A DNA stretch of 64,000 bases from Isoperla grammatica (taxonomy: Eukaryota > Arthropoda > Insecta > Plecoptera > Perlodidae): assembly GCA_945910005.1 (NCBI GenBank), contig OX246746.1, positions 28,533,230-28,597,229 on the forward strand. The letters run 5' to 3'. The notes beneath the pieces were generated by a model. That model was not told the origin of the DNA. It saw nothing but the letters and a program-made list of their open reading frames with translations, and did not search any database. A program made the position numbers and the translations under genes. Shown piece after piece: positions 22,301 through 29,866 of the stretch (position 1 is its first letter; each line of letters begins with the position of its first letter).

Positions 22301-23653
22301 CTCATCCTTGCCCACTGGAGTAGCAGGAGGTTCCTGGGTGCCTCCCATCTCGAACACTTCGTCTTCCTCTTGACTCAGCCACTGGGGGATCGCGCCCAAG
22401 CTGGCCCCCCGTTTAGAGGGGTGGGGGGTGGCGGCGGTCCCCCGGGGTATTATCTCACAGCCAGAGAGAATCGCACCCGCCGACAGTAAATCTTTAGCAA
22501 CCTCTTTAGTTATTGCAATCAAGTTGTCTTTCTCGGCTTTCTCGGACGAGTTGATGTCCACTTGAAGATCCTTTGACCCTTTCTTTTTTCTCTTCATTTC
22601 CAAAATGACGGGGGGTTTACATTCCTCGGAAGGTTTTGATTTTGATGCATCCTTCTCATTATTGGCCGATTTGTCCTTATTTTTCGTTTTTTCACCTTTT
22701 GCCGCTTTGCCCTTACTTTCACACTTTTCCTTCGTCTCCGTTTTTTCTTTATTTTCTTTTTTGTCCTTATTTCCTGATTTATCCTTACATTCAGATTTGT
22801 CCTTGCTTTCAGATTTTGTCTTACTTTCTGCTTTGGTTTTACTTTCCGCTTTATCTTTATTTTCCACTTTATCCTTACTTGCCACTTTATCCTTACTTTC
22901 TAATTTATCCTTACTTTCCAATTTATCCTTCCTTTCCACTTCCACTTTATCCTTACTTTCCACTTTATCCTTACTTTCCACTTTATCCTTACTTTCCACT
23001 TTAGCCTTATTTTCCGCTTTGTCATTACTTTCCGGCTTAGCTTTACTTTCGGGTTTGTCCTTATTTTCCGGTTTGTCCTTACTTTCTGGTTTGTCCTTAT
23101 TTTCCGGTTTGTCCTGACTGTCTGGTTCTTCCTTACTTTCCGTTTTACTTTTATTGTCAGCACTGCTTCCCTCTTTGTCCTTATCTTCCGTCTTGGTATT
23201 TTCTGCTTTATCAAGCTTTCCCTGTTCGTCAGTATCTTCCGTTTTACATATTTGTTCCGTCTCCTCAATATTTTCCGATTTGTTCTCACTTACCGTCTTC
23301 TCTTCATCTCCCGCTTGCTTCTCCTCTGGGGGTTCAACTGGATTCGTTGTCTCGTTTTCAGGGTCGGTTACTTCTTTTTCGGCTGGATCAATTACGATTT
23401 CTATTGTAGATACAGGCTCCACTTGTAGGGGTTGTTTTTCGATGTTTTCAATTAGCTCAGTCACAGAGGCAGTCGCCGAGTTCAGTACAACTTTCGACTG
23501 CACTTTATCATTATCAGCTGGCGGCTTCTTGTTACTAATTGTTGTTACCGCCACCGCTTTCTCATCTTGCAATACTTTCGCATCATCTTGAGTTATTTGA
23601 TGCTGTTTCTTCTTTTGTTTTGTGTTTTGACATCCACAACAATTTTTGAACAT
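742..23653 (-). CDS. CAP: Adenylyl cyclase-associated protein (CAP/capulet) gene, long-leader form, 10 exons
   Basis: CAP recycles actin: its N-terminal helical domain helps cofilin sever filaments, and its C-terminal beta-helix recharges ADP-G-actin, both in the cytosol. On the minus strand the exons are 22192-23653, 18840-19134, 17266-17403, 16686-16881, 15876-16062, 10135-10290, 6791-6960, 5581-5787, 4947-5090 and 742-825. Every junction is GT-AG and every phase agrees; the sum is 3039 nt, or 1012 residues plus stop. Domains in order are a lysine-rich leader, a coiled coil ([12 protein letters not shown]), the helical folded domain ([17 protein letters not shown]), a polyproline tract, a WH2-like motif ([19 protein letters not shown]), and the CARP beta-sheet domain ([19 protein letters not shown]). 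Vertebrate CAP is about 475 residues, so the core is normal and the leader is extra. The core is certain from family motifs; joining the leader exon rests on phase, strand and proximity. Confidence 0.93.
918..1465. mobile_element. Non-autonomous hAT element (MITE) with 8-bp target duplication
   Basis: Terminal inverted repeats CAGTGTTGTTAA (left) and TTAACAACACTG (right) bound a 548-bp element. The identical 8-bp sequence GAAAACTG flanks it at 910-917 and 1466-1473. CAG ends with an 8-bp duplication are the hAT superfamily signature. Inside are many short AGTAGC/GCTACT motifs on both strands, typical of subterminal transposase-binding repeats. Short minus-strand open stretches show no recognisable transposase. 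It sits in the last CAP intron. Confidence 0.9.
1574..2320 (+). pseudogene. Penelope-like element reverse transcriptase, 5'-truncated
   Basis: This is the palm portion of a Penelope-like reverse transcriptase. Visible motifs in order are [18 protein letters not shown] (finger/RT1-2), [13 protein letters not shown] (motif A aspartate), [17 protein letters not shown] (motif B), [12 protein letters not shown] (motif C, YVDD catalytic pair), and LPFLDVLI (motif E-like). The frame stops at 2320, where the family normally continues into the thumb and endonuclease; the next part resumes in another frame. The start is arbitrary: the normal N-terminal ~150-250 residues are missing and the first codons overlap an AT microsatellite. 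The element lies on the plus strand inside the last CAP intron, antisense to CAP. Confidence 0.9.
2321..3360 (+). pseudogene. Penelope-like element, thumb plus GIY-YIG endonuclease part
   Basis: This frame directly continues the reverse transcriptase after a single-base-type frameshift near 2316-2321. It opens with the thumb segment [16 protein letters not shown] and later carries a GIY-YIG nuclease domain at about residues 133-225 of the open frame: [20 protein letters not shown]. This includes the CxxC pair between GVY and YIG that is typical of Penelope endonucleases, then a downstream R-x3-E-H. The rest is a basic tail. The nominal first codon is GTG, so this is not an independent gene; it is the second half of one broken polyprotein. 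No other stop interrupts it, which suggests a fairly young copy. Confidence 0.88.
3344..3377 (+). ncRNA. Hammerhead-ribozyme-like core at Penelope 3' end
   Basis: CTGAAGA (3344-3350) is followed by a six-pair stem GATGTA/TACATC (3352-3357 with 3364-3369, six-base loop) and then GAAACGTC (3370-3377). CUGANGA and GAAA are the two hammerhead core boxes, and ACGT just after GAAA can form the very short stem III known in Penelope-like elements. One extra base between CTGAAGA and stem II departs from the textbook fold, so activity is uncertain. Confidence 0.5.
3450..3474. repeat. (AT)n microsatellite
   Basis: A pure TA run follows the Penelope 3' end. Similar TA runs occur near 3816-3832, 3862-3877, 3985-4024, 4318-4349 and 4919-4931, always at the joints between palindromic segments. 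Confidence 0.9.
3507..3814. repeat. 308-bp near-perfect palindrome with opposed hammerhead-like cores
   Basis: The left arm begins ATGATAGGTAGAAGGATAGA and the right arm ends with its exact complement; the arms run almost to the centre near 3656-3668, and I saw one mismatch (ATATAG against CTTTAT, near 3570/3750). Each arm carries TGATCA...GAAACGTC (plus-strand copy 3687-3712, minus-strand copy 3609-3634), a degenerate hammerhead-like core. Further partial copies of the same sequence follow at 3834-3990 in both orientations. Confidence 0.88.
4025..4289. repeat. 265-bp perfect palindrome carrying two head-to-head hammerhead-like motifs
   Basis: The arms 4025-4153 and 4161-4289 appear identical over their whole length, with a 7-base spacer GTCGATC. 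The plus-strand arm contains CTGAAGA (4176-4182), a GGGA/TCCC stem and GAAACGTC (4202-4209); the other arm carries the same on the minus strand (4105-4138). The layout resembles two Penelope terminal segments joined in opposite orientation. Confidence 0.9.
4388..4916 (+). mobile_element. Second Penelope-like endonuclease fragment between 26-bp inverted repeats
   Basis: From 4416 an open frame reads [20 protein letters not shown], the YIG half of a GIY-YIG nuclease plus the R-x3-E-H helix, then continues to a stop after 4826. It differs clearly from the 1.6-3.4 kb copy, so it belongs to another Penelope family. The fragment is bracketed by inverted 26-mers at 4388-4413 and 4891-4916 (AAAACTACACACACAATTAT and its complement, one mismatch). 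The reverse transcriptase part is absent. Confidence 0.75.
4947..5090 (-). CDS. CAP: CAP exon 9
   Basis: 48 codons, phase 0 at both ends, with acceptor AATTGTAG and donor GTAAGT. It encodes [20 protein letters not shown] followed by [18 protein letters not shown], the conserved end of the CARP beta-helix that binds ADP-actin. Human CAP1 reads [20 protein letters not shown] at the same place. Confidence 0.95.
5581..5787 (-). CDS. CAP: CAP exon 8
   Basis: 69 codons, phase 0 in and out; acceptor TTTTCTAG, donor GTTTGT. The peptide [20 protein letters not shown] continues as the repeated strands of the CARP domain ([20 protein letters not shown]). Intron 8-9 (5091-5580) is AT-rich with a short C-run and holds no recognised element. 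Confidence 0.95.
5788..6790. other. CAP intron, nothing recognised
   Basis: About 1 kb of AT-rich intron between exons 7 and 8. Short open frames lack any recognisable domain. No inverted or tandem repeat was noticed. Confidence 0.6.
6791..6960 (-). CDS. CAP: CAP exon 7
   Basis: Enters with two bases completing a serine codon and leaves in phase 0 (GTG before GTAAGT). It encodes [19 protein letters not shown], the end of the WH2-like actin-binding motif, then a Ser/Pro/Lys linker ([19 protein letters not shown]) and GKKWLV, the start of the CARP domain (human GKKWRV). Confidence 0.95.
6961..8360. other. CAP intron, AT-rich, nothing recognised
   Basis: The first part of the 3.2-kb intron between exons 6 and 7. 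It is strongly AT-rich and has no recognisable gene or terminal repeat. Confidence 0.5.
8361..8848. repeat. 100-bp tandem repeat, 5 copies
   Basis: A unit beginning GTATGTCTATTCAGTTTACA recurs at about 8361, 8461, 8561, 8661 and 8767. The last spacing is about 106 because of a small insertion (GGCCTA). Copies differ by a few substitutions. It lies in a CAP intron. Confidence 0.92.
8849..10134. other. CAP intron remainder
   Basis: AT-rich with a short G-run near 8986. No exon, RNA gene or bounded transposon was recognised. Confidence 0.5.
10135..10290 (-). CDS. CAP: CAP exon 6 (polyproline and WH2)
   Basis: Phase 1 in (A+GT gives Ser), phase 1 out. It encodes [20 protein letters not shown], the profilin/SH3-binding proline tract, then [15 protein letters not shown], the WH2-like actin-binding segment (human SSLFAQINQGESIT). 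The proline codons create the conspicuous G-rich run on the plus strand (10220-10275), which should not be mistaken for a repeat. Confidence 0.95.
11204..13735. repeat. Composite inverted repeat with ~320-bp arms
   Basis: The sequence at 11204-11523 (starting CTGTAACGGTTAGTGCATGT) recurs inverted at about 13407-13735, with roughly 80-85% identity by eye. Shared landmarks include TGTATAAAGTTGC, GTTGTGACGTAGATCAAACT and TGAATTCTACTTACTCCGAT, with scattered indels. The 1.9-kb interior holds unrelated sequence plus the Helitron-like copy 12251-12981. No transposase was seen, so it could be a foldback element or two inverted copies of one family. Weaker matches to AGTAGGGGTGTGCGGAG lie outside at 10759 and 13981. 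Confidence 0.8.
12251..12981 (+). mobile_element. Helitron-like non-autonomous repeat, copy 1
   Basis: One of five ~730-bp copies in the window. The left end is TTAAGCGAGCGAAGCGAGCG; a poly-T follows near 12303, and the right end is GTTTTCCTAG followed by T. CTAG followed by T, with a GC-rich hairpin 15-30 bases inside, is the Helitron 3' signature. In this copy the hairpin is eroded, with only CGCG or so left on the right side. The antisense 71-codon frame (12956-12741) is intact here. Confidence 0.7.
13736..14931. other. CAP intron, nothing firmly recognised
   Basis: AT-rich intronic sequence. GGTGTGCG-like segments near 13918-13998 echo 10759-10778 in inverted orientation and may be degraded outer ends of the preceding inverted repeat. 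Confidence 0.4.
14932..15636. mobile_element. piggyBac-like remnant
   Basis: The left end CTCATTGGCTTAAAG follows TTAA (14928-14931). The right end CTAAGCCAATGGG is its inverted match and is followed by TTCA, one change from TTAA. Inside, the minus strand (15348-15109) encodes an acidic Ser/Asp stretch ([20 protein letters not shown]) like piggyBac transposase N-termini. The catalytic core is absent, so this looks like an internally deleted copy. A strong hairpin (GCGCGGTAAA...ACTTACG...GAGAC and complement) lies at 15542-15598. Confidence 0.65.
15876..16062 (-). CDS. CAP: CAP exon 5
   Basis: Phase 0 in, phase 1 out, donor GTATGT. It encodes [20 protein letters not shown] and HTTGLQWG, the second half of the helical folded domain (human [20 protein letters not shown] and HTTGLAW). 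This domain binds cofilin-actin and promotes severing. Confidence 0.96.
16686..16881 (-). CDS. CAP: CAP exon 4
   Basis: One base completes an arginine codon; the exon leaves in phase 0 before GTAAGT. It encodes the helices ending [20 protein letters not shown], close to human GSKLFNHLSAVSESIQALGW. The introns either side (16063-16685, 16882-17265) are AT-rich with nothing else recognised. Confidence 0.96.
17266..17403 (-). CDS. CAP: CAP exon 3
   Basis: Enters by completing AA|G (Lys) and leaves in phase 2 (AG) at GTAAGT. It encodes [20 protein letters not shown] and [19 protein letters not shown], matching the first helices of the CAP helical folded domain (human LLAGPVAEYLKISKEIGGDV). Confidence 0.95.
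17404..18839. other. CAP intron with microsatellites
   Basis: Contains an ATT run (about 18186-18232), poly-A blocks (18252-18282), TA runs and clustered AGGCCTAGGCC palindromes (18287-18316, 18460-18480, 18733-18770). No exon was found. Confidence 0.7.
18840..19134 (-). CDS. CAP: CAP exon 2 (first exon of the canonical CAP body)
   Basis: Acceptor CTTCTTTACAG; two bases (GC) complete a glycine, so a phase-1 donor is needed upstream, as the 22192 exon provides. The segment starting CDLEKECDL runs on into [14 protein letters not shown], the N-terminal coiled coil through which CAP oligomerises and binds adenylyl cyclase (human LVERLERAVGRLEAV). It then has a Ser/Pro/Cys-rich linker longer than in vertebrates. 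Reading upstream through the acceptor gives an in-frame start at 19231 (nominal MNQLRAS), an alternative short N-terminus if transcription starts there. Confidence 0.9.
19592..19964. mobile_element. TTAA-flanked MITE with long terminal inverted repeats
   Basis: A 373-bp element between TTAA at 19588-19591 and TTAA at 19965-19968. The ~110-bp arms share CTCTACGTCAAAAACCGCA, TAAATTATATC, AATCGAAAAT and CAGCGCACTGT in opposite orientation, with a short AT-rich middle. TTAA duplications suggest mobilisation by a piggyBac-type transposase. No ORF is present. Confidence 0.82.
20697..21020 (+). mobile_element. tRNA-derived SINE copy, interrupted by a foldback insertion
   Basis: The SINE head ACCGATAGCGGTGGCTCAGC is cut at about 20720 and resumes at about 20894 with ACACGCGAGACTCTAGTTCG, followed by a degenerate body (CTTCCTCAGTCAGTACGGCG). 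The intact copy at 53071 shows these two pieces are normally adjacent, so the palindrome inserted into a pre-existing SINE. Confidence 0.7.
20721..20893. mobile_element. 173-bp foldback (MITE-like) nested in a SINE
   Basis: The left arm ATGCTTGTTGCACTACATGG continues ACGTCGACGAGC, and the right arm is its inverted copy, about 56 bp nearly perfect. The GC-rich centre contains GCGCTTGC|AAGCGC. Unlike its AT-rich surroundings it is about 60% GC. No clear target duplication was seen. Confidence 0.8.
21015..21207 (-). mobile_element. SINE copy, minus orientation
   Basis: On the minus strand it reads CCGATAGAGATGGCTCAGTG, then an A-box/B-box tRNA-like head with GGTTCGAAACC, then the shared body (CTGAGTCATACTAACAGC). 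It abuts the plus-strand copy tail to tail. Confidence 0.7.
21208..22191. other. CAP first intron, 5' part
   Basis: AT-rich with a G-run near 21430 and a poly-A run (22137-22154) that reads as poly-Phe on the minus strand after the leader exon's donor. No gene recognised. Confidence 0.5.
22192..23653 (-). CDS. CAP: CAP leader exon: Lys/Glu/Ser/Asp-rich N-terminal extension
   Basis: Starts at the only sensible Met, giving [17 protein letters not shown]: two adjacent cysteines and a third nearby, then lysines, an arrangement like palmitoylated membrane-anchored neuronal proteins (GAP-43 type). It then has an acidic region (residues ~40-150) and a long imperfect array of 6-8-residue [12 protein letters not shown] units (about 160-330). 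A more ordinary tail follows ([43 protein letters not shown]). The donor GCGG|GTAGGT leaves phase 1, exactly what CAP exon 2 needs. The conserved-looking tail and the phase match argue for fusion to CAP; a separate gene is possible. I recall that insect capulet also has a long isoform, but did not check it. Confidence 0.75.
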
Positions 23654-24470
23654 GACAAGGTTTTACTGTACTTTTATGTATTTATAAAACGCCAAATATA
23701 ATAAGCGGTATTTCACATGCTTACATGCTCACGGGTATATCGAAGCCATTAGTCGCACAGTACGTTCTCAAAACGAGTTATAACTTAATTAATTATAATT
23801 AATGGCAGAGAATCGTGTTTATTTCTGCTTTATGATTACGAGCTTCGTGGTTGCTGCGTTTCAAGAGTTAGTCAGCGTGAAGGGAAATTGTGTATATAGT
23901 TCACTGTGCAAAGTAAATAAAAAACTAACATAAGTGGCAATGCAATATATATTATAGGTAAGATGTATTACGCGATTTAAATATTCACAGCCTAATAGGA
24001 AATTACCACCAACCTAGTTCACTTGAAATATGCAACGGCGAAACTTGCTAAGCGTAAGAATTATTAACACGGCGTTCATATTATCACAGCATTCACTCAT
24101 CACACTACACACTTCATCCCAGTCAAGCCCCGGCCAAACTGATCTGACTCGCCCATCCCTTATCGCCCACTGCAATAGTTCCGCGCGCCATCTAGCGAGT
24201 AAGACCTGGACTACTGGGTCACTACGCATGTGTGGTCCATGCGCCAGCATCCCCCTCCCCCCCCCCCCCCCCCCCCCACAACCTACCCACACAACTTCAT
24301 CGGGCACTCGCATTAGTTTCCTTCGACTCGTCCTCGGGCTGAGGGGATAGTTTTCAGGTTTCCTCCCACGCAATATAGTACATTAACTACCTACACGCCA
24401 CAAGGGCTAACAAACAGCCTTAAAGCATATTATAAAGATGCGTTCCGGAATTCATCCATCTCACAAGTAA
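23654..24470 (-). promoter_or_regulatory. Presumed CAP upstream region
   Basis: Lies directly 5' of the CAP leader exon. It is more GC-rich between 24090 and 24360 than the flanks and has an interrupted C-run (24248-24279). No TATA box or splice acceptor could be fixed, so the transcription start is unknown. Assignment is by position only. Confidence 0.25.
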
Positions 24471-27400
24471 TCTCGGCTTAACTGCCGTGACGTCGGGATG
24501 TATCGGATAACACAACATAAAAGGGGCATAAATGGAATTGTTTTGCTTCGAAAATGGAGGAAAATTTACATTTGGTGGTTACATTCGTAGGAAAGCGTAT
24601 TTCTTTGTCAGAACCATGCTCAATGTTCTGTGTTGTCCATATTGATCTCCAGAACGCATTCAATATAGCCAAATAAAATAAAAGATGGAAATATTGCAAT
24701 TATTAATTAATGTCCATGGTAAATGAATGGGAAGTAGGCCATGCTGCATGCTGGTCTGGTATGTGCGAGATGAACTTGACACTGCAGACATCGCTCACCT
24801 CGTTGGTCGAGATGTATCGAGGAAATGGAAACAAAATGGAAAGTTATGTTCAGTGAGAGAATCAAAGTCTGTGGAGAGTGTTATTCCGGTACTGGGTATT
24901 CATCACGGGGGTTTCTCGGGTATGATACCCGCTGACTTATGCGTGAACCTTTCATACCCCGCAGATGCACAATAGGCGTTTTAAGTTTTAGATGCCAAAT
25001 CGGTCAACATGTATCTTTGAAAATACTACAAAATACTAATTTTACCAAACGTAAGGTGTTCTCGAGTGTTCCTATTCCAATTGAGATTTAGTTAAGAATT
25101 GAATTGGTTTTAAATCTGCACATAATTTCCCATTAGAAGTGCAAGAAATCTCTTCGTATTCAAGGTTTTGATGAAATGAAAAAATACATACTACAAAATA
25201 CTAAATTTATAGAAAATTAATGAAAAACTACGTCTCTATAACAATATGTAAACTTATGCGTGCTGTATACAGTACAAGCACCCTTTCATCAACTCGAACA
25301 TTATTAAAGTTCGGTGGTGGTATGAAAAGTAAAGCTGTAAAGTTAACCAGCATGCAGTAATGTCCTTACTCATAAACTAAGAACGTTCTACTCATCGAAA
25401 TTACGAGTGAAACCACTACAGATGAGTAAGAGCTATTTCCTCAAAGGTTCGATCTTTTTGTATCAACAAAATATGTAAGACAAATTCACACTCTAACAAA
25501 AAAATATTTCAACCTAATTGAAAACAGTAATAACAAAATGTTTTTTAGCAGCTTTGCCATTGTCTGTTTTAATTAGAAGTCTGTGTTGAGTCGACCTAGC
25601 TCTACGCGATTCATCCATATGGATGCAATTACGCAAACCATAGCACTGTCTCACCGAAATAACCGAATCTTAGAGCTTTTCTATATTTGTACGGGTTGGG
25701 TTTCGTAGATGTGTTACGATAGCTAGCAGAGAGTAAAATAACATTTGCATATTCGCTTCTTTCGTGTTATCTTTTTAAAACTTGTAAACATGTATAAATC
25801 GAGTATAAGATAAAAATACAACCGTGTACTAAAACAGGTTATTTTATCTTCAACAGTTTACCAATTAGCATATTATAATCTAATAAATTTAGAAAATACA
25901 ATAATTATTCTTGTTACACCATGAATAATAACAATTAAAATAATTTCAACTAAGAGTAATTAATTTAATCTGTTTGTGTGCATACAATCGAGAGGTATAC
26001 AGTTTGTTTACATCTACTTTCATTATCAGCGATTTTCGCGAGTTCGCGGTCCTAAAAAAAACACATCTACCTATATATTCTACTATTTAAAAAATATTAA
26101 TTAATAAGCTTGGTTCCAAACAAAAGATTATACCACGCACAAAAATAGTCCAACAAAAGAGTTTTCGAGAACTTTTTTTGGACTAACCTATATATTTTAA
26201 TCGTTTATAAGAGCAAGAACTGCAGGCGTATCCGAGGATCGAACTTTTGACATCTCCATTTGAATCAAATCAATATCTTTAACAAAAATCTCACAGCAAA
26301 TTTAGCGTCTAGACGTTTCGGCTCTATAGAAGCGTCTTAATTCTTTGTTCAAAAATGGCAATAATTATTATACTCTATATTATTCTTGCTATAAACTAAG
26401 AAGATGATGTCAGAAAAGAGGAAACGCAATCTTACACATATATGTGATATTGGCATCGAGCCAGCGAATACAAGAAAACGTACAACGCATGCCCGCGCTT
26501 TTCGAAACATTCAACGTATGCTTGTGGCGCCGAGTAGCATCTACTGTCAGGAAACCGGAAGCGCGGGTGTCGAACCCAAACACACCGGAGTAGATGTCAC
26601 ACTTTGTTAAATAATGCTGTCATAACTCACTCTTATAAACTCACACATAGATTTGTTTAATATTCACAAATCACAATTAGTTTTTGTGATATAATGATTT
26701 GATTTACGTTATGCTTATATGATTTTCTTTTATTGCCAATTGTTTATAACTAACTTTAAACTGTTTGATTTATGGATTGTCATTTATTTCTCCATCATTT
26801 GGTTCATTCCTTTGTGCTGAACCCTAAAAACTTGATAATTTAGATTTATGTAACTTTTTTTGTACTAAAACCCAAATATCATACTTCTAGATTATACTTA
26901 TAGATTGTTGTTTATATTGTTAAAATATTTACCCACTAAATGAGAATTGTATCTATGTGAGTAGTATGAATGAAATTGAATAGAAATGAGCTTGAACTTG
27001 GTGACAATTTCATGATTTAGTCCACGACTCTTATCATTGAGACTTCATGATTGCATTGATAACAATAGTTTGATAAGTGATGTAGGATGATGTGTGCTTT
27101 TGACTAATTTAGATGTCTTACCTAGAACAATCCTCTCCCCAAGTCCACGATTTCACTGAATCTGTGTAATTTACACTGATCTGCAACTTTATGATGAATC
27201 TGAGACGAGAGTTGAGTTGCTAAAATGTAAAATGCGGAGACAGCAGAAGATTGTGAGCCTCACATCAGCTGATGGGCGGCTACTCACACCCTTTTCTAAA
27301 TTATTTATATAAATACGTCCATAATATTGTACACAATATTTTATCAATCAATGTATTGGACCTATCTTTTTACAGAAATCCCCTTCTCAGATTACCATCA

Positions 27401-28232
27401 TAATTTAGCTAATTAAAAATCATATAATCCAGGAAGGGCTAATGATTGTACACCCACAACAGTATAATTATGCAATATAGCCACACGATACCTCAAACGA
27501 ACAACGCGCAACACACTAAAGACGCAACTATTTTTAGCCGTGTATTTTAAGACTCTCCCTCATGGCAAAACTGTATGAAACACGTATTCTGGGCGTCAAC
27601 GGAGAACTCTGACATCGGAGAAAGACATCAAAGAGGGTATCATAGGGATACTTATTTTCACTATTACCTTTAGAACCACATGAGAGTGTGATTTTCAAAT
27701 AGGGAACCTGCAACTGACGTCACAGCCGAACTACAACAATGGAAACTGATGGACAAACAACAATTGCTGTCAAAGTAATTGTTTTGCGAATAATAGGGGA
27801 AGAACAGTTAGTTTTAACGATAGTAACTGCTTGCCAGTTAAAATATCTGTTCAATGATGGACAACAACGATCTGAACGTTTGTAAACGTTTTGAACATTT
27901 AAATTTTCCAACTTCAGAACATTTAATTTTTGGACGGCTTGTTGTTCGTTCATCGGTTCAATTCATTTGTTTCATTGTTGTGTTTTGGTGTTGTTCGTAC
28001 CCTATACGATGTCTTTCTTATCGAGCTAATTGGGCACACATAACCTTTAAAGGTGTGAACTAAAACGAAGCTGTCACCAATCACCGGCTCATTTAGCATG
28101 TTTTGATAATGATTACTTTACGATGGCACTTTGTTGATCAACCATCGGTCATAGTCGACGACGAGCTACTGTACGATGCAACATCTATCTGCAAGCCATG
28201 GCACCATAGTAAGAACTGTCCGTTATACTTAC
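24471..28232. other. Intergenic, AT-rich, nothing recognised
   Basis: About 3.8 kb between CAP and the next signals. Short open frames (24727-24975, 26404-26610 and 27720-28063 on either strand) show no known motif. No bounded transposon was recognised. Confidence 0.5.
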
Positions 28233-28634
28233 GTGTTGCGCCTTCAATATCCACACAAGATATGAAATATATGTAATTTAAAGAGAGCAGGTGCACTGAC
28301 TCAGAAGATAATTTTATCTTGATATCTACAGAAGAACTGAAAACATCAGACGGCAACACAAGATTCAATCTTGATGAAACTACATTTTAAGAGACAGAAT
28401 GTACAGACAAAAATATTGTCATCTGAAAGAAACGGTACCTAATTTAATAGTATCAAATTTCCATTGCTACGTTCTTCCAAACACACGTTAAACGATACAA
28501 TAAAGCGCAAAAGAAAACTAAAATCAAGTGGACTTACCTTATTGATTGAAGAAATTTTGATCTAAGTTCTCATTTTTAAACGTGATATCAGATGTCCAAT
28601 CTTCTCTGTTCGCTTCCGAATGTGTTCCTAATAC
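28233..28634 (-). other. Two possible minus-strand exons of an unknown transcript
   Basis: 28538-28634 has acceptor TCTATTTAG and donor AAG|GTAAGTC; 28233-28336 has acceptor GATGTTTTCAG and donor CAC|GTAAGT. The second is open (SSVDIKIKLSSESVHLLSLN) with no known domain; the first has a stop just before its donor, so it would be untranslated or in another frame. They could be 5' exons of CAP or of an unrelated gene. Splice-site strength is the only evidence. Confidence 0.2.
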
Positions 28635-29025
28635 CTAAATAGACAAATGAGTGCTACATTGTAATTTTACTTTCCTAACAAACACTTCAATGAGAATAAT
28701 AATAATACTGATAATAATGTCTGATTAACTTCGGACCAAAATGTTTTTAAATGAGATTATACTGAATTTCCGTCTAGTTGTTGGTGTGTGAATGTGATGT
28801 ATTTGACTAGCGCGAACAGCTGACTCACATGGTCTCACAGCTGAGGTAGACGCCAGACTGCCGTGCATGGTGAACACTATAAAGAGGTCGGTAGATACCG
28901 CCACTACTCAACCATCGCACAAGAAGGTTGCCGGTTCGATTCCCGCAACTTACGTTCTGATCTCTTTTATAAGATATTATTTACTTTTTTAATTTAGAAG
29001 GCAGTGAAATGATTGCTGTAGTTGT

Positions 29026-29181
29026 CCCAAGACTACCTTACACATGCTTTCGTCACAGGCGACGGGCTCTTAGAGCCAATCAGCGATCGGTATTTGCGCG
29101 GGTGTGTCTCGGGTGGTTTGCTGGTTGGCTATATGAGTGCCTCGCCTGCAGTGACGAAAGCATATGTAAGGTAATCTTGGG
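29026..29181. mobile_element. 156-bp foldback element
   Basis: Inverted arms CCCAAGACTACCTTACACAT... (29026-29056) and its complement (29151-29181) match over 31 bp with three mismatches; weaker pairing continues inward. The interior is GC-richer than the flanks. MITE-like; no target duplication was identified. Confidence 0.7.
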
Positions 29182-29566
29182 CCAAGATATACTATATCCA
29201 ACGTCCTCATATCATTATCTAATGCCCCCTTCATGTGCGCTAATTCAAAGAATTTCAACAGAGTCCTGACGTTCTTTCACACATTCGTAAATGCAGTGTT
29301 CCGCTGAGAAGAGTGCACAAGCCTCAGTAGCCACGCCCACCCTTCCAGGTAACCAACGGAAGGTCGTAAATTATTCCTTATCGGCCTGTTTCAAATAGAT
29401 TTAGGAACTAGAGAAGTAGAAAATTAAGTTGCTGGCATAAATTATGATTTTTAGTTAATTTTAATATCATTATAAATTAATATTTTATTTTTTTTATATC
29501 TGCTCCCTGTGTCCAACAATGAAGTCGGGTAGGGGATAGGAAATAAATCCCATCATATTCTGGCCC

Positions 29567-29866
29567 TTAGGTATATCGAAGCCGGCTGGCCATGCCTGAC
29601 GCTTCCCTCATGTTAACTTCATCCGGCTCCTCCTCTTCACTTTCTTCTTCCTCTGCTCTTTCTACAAATTCTGTCCATACTTTTCTATCTTCCCACCATC
29701 GTTCCTGATTGACCTCTTCCCAAGTTGCATTTCTTCTTTCCACGTCCATTGCTATCACTTCTTCCCACCTCAGTCTTGGTCTTCCCCTCTTTCTTTTCTT
29801 TTTCCCTGCTTCTTTCTCAAACTCAATTTTCGGGATCCTGTCTTCCTGCATTCTTTTTATTAATAT
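29567..29866 (-). pseudogene. Non-LTR retrotransposon C-terminal remnant
   Basis: The minus-strand frame contains KRKRGRPRLRWEEVIAMDVE and W-x-E-V-N-x-E-R-W-W-x-D-R, the basic GRPRxRW tail found at the C-terminus of many non-LTR reverse transcriptases (RTE/Jockey-like). It is preceded by DRIPKIEFEKEAG, which matches the usual spacer. The acidic end EEEESEEEEPDEVN is unusual. The palm is absent, so this is a 5'-truncated copy. Confidence 0.6.

Noticed and set aside
22605..23591. Plus-strand Leu/Ser- and Tyr/Pro-rich frames up to 170 codons
   Set aside because: Antisense shadows of the CAP leader exon's lysine-rich array; no independent motif.
28930..28965. Possible tRNA gene (GGTTGCCGGTTCGATTCCCGC)
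   Set aside because: Only the B-box arm is tRNA-like; no acceptor or anticodon stem could be built. Likely a SINE scrap.
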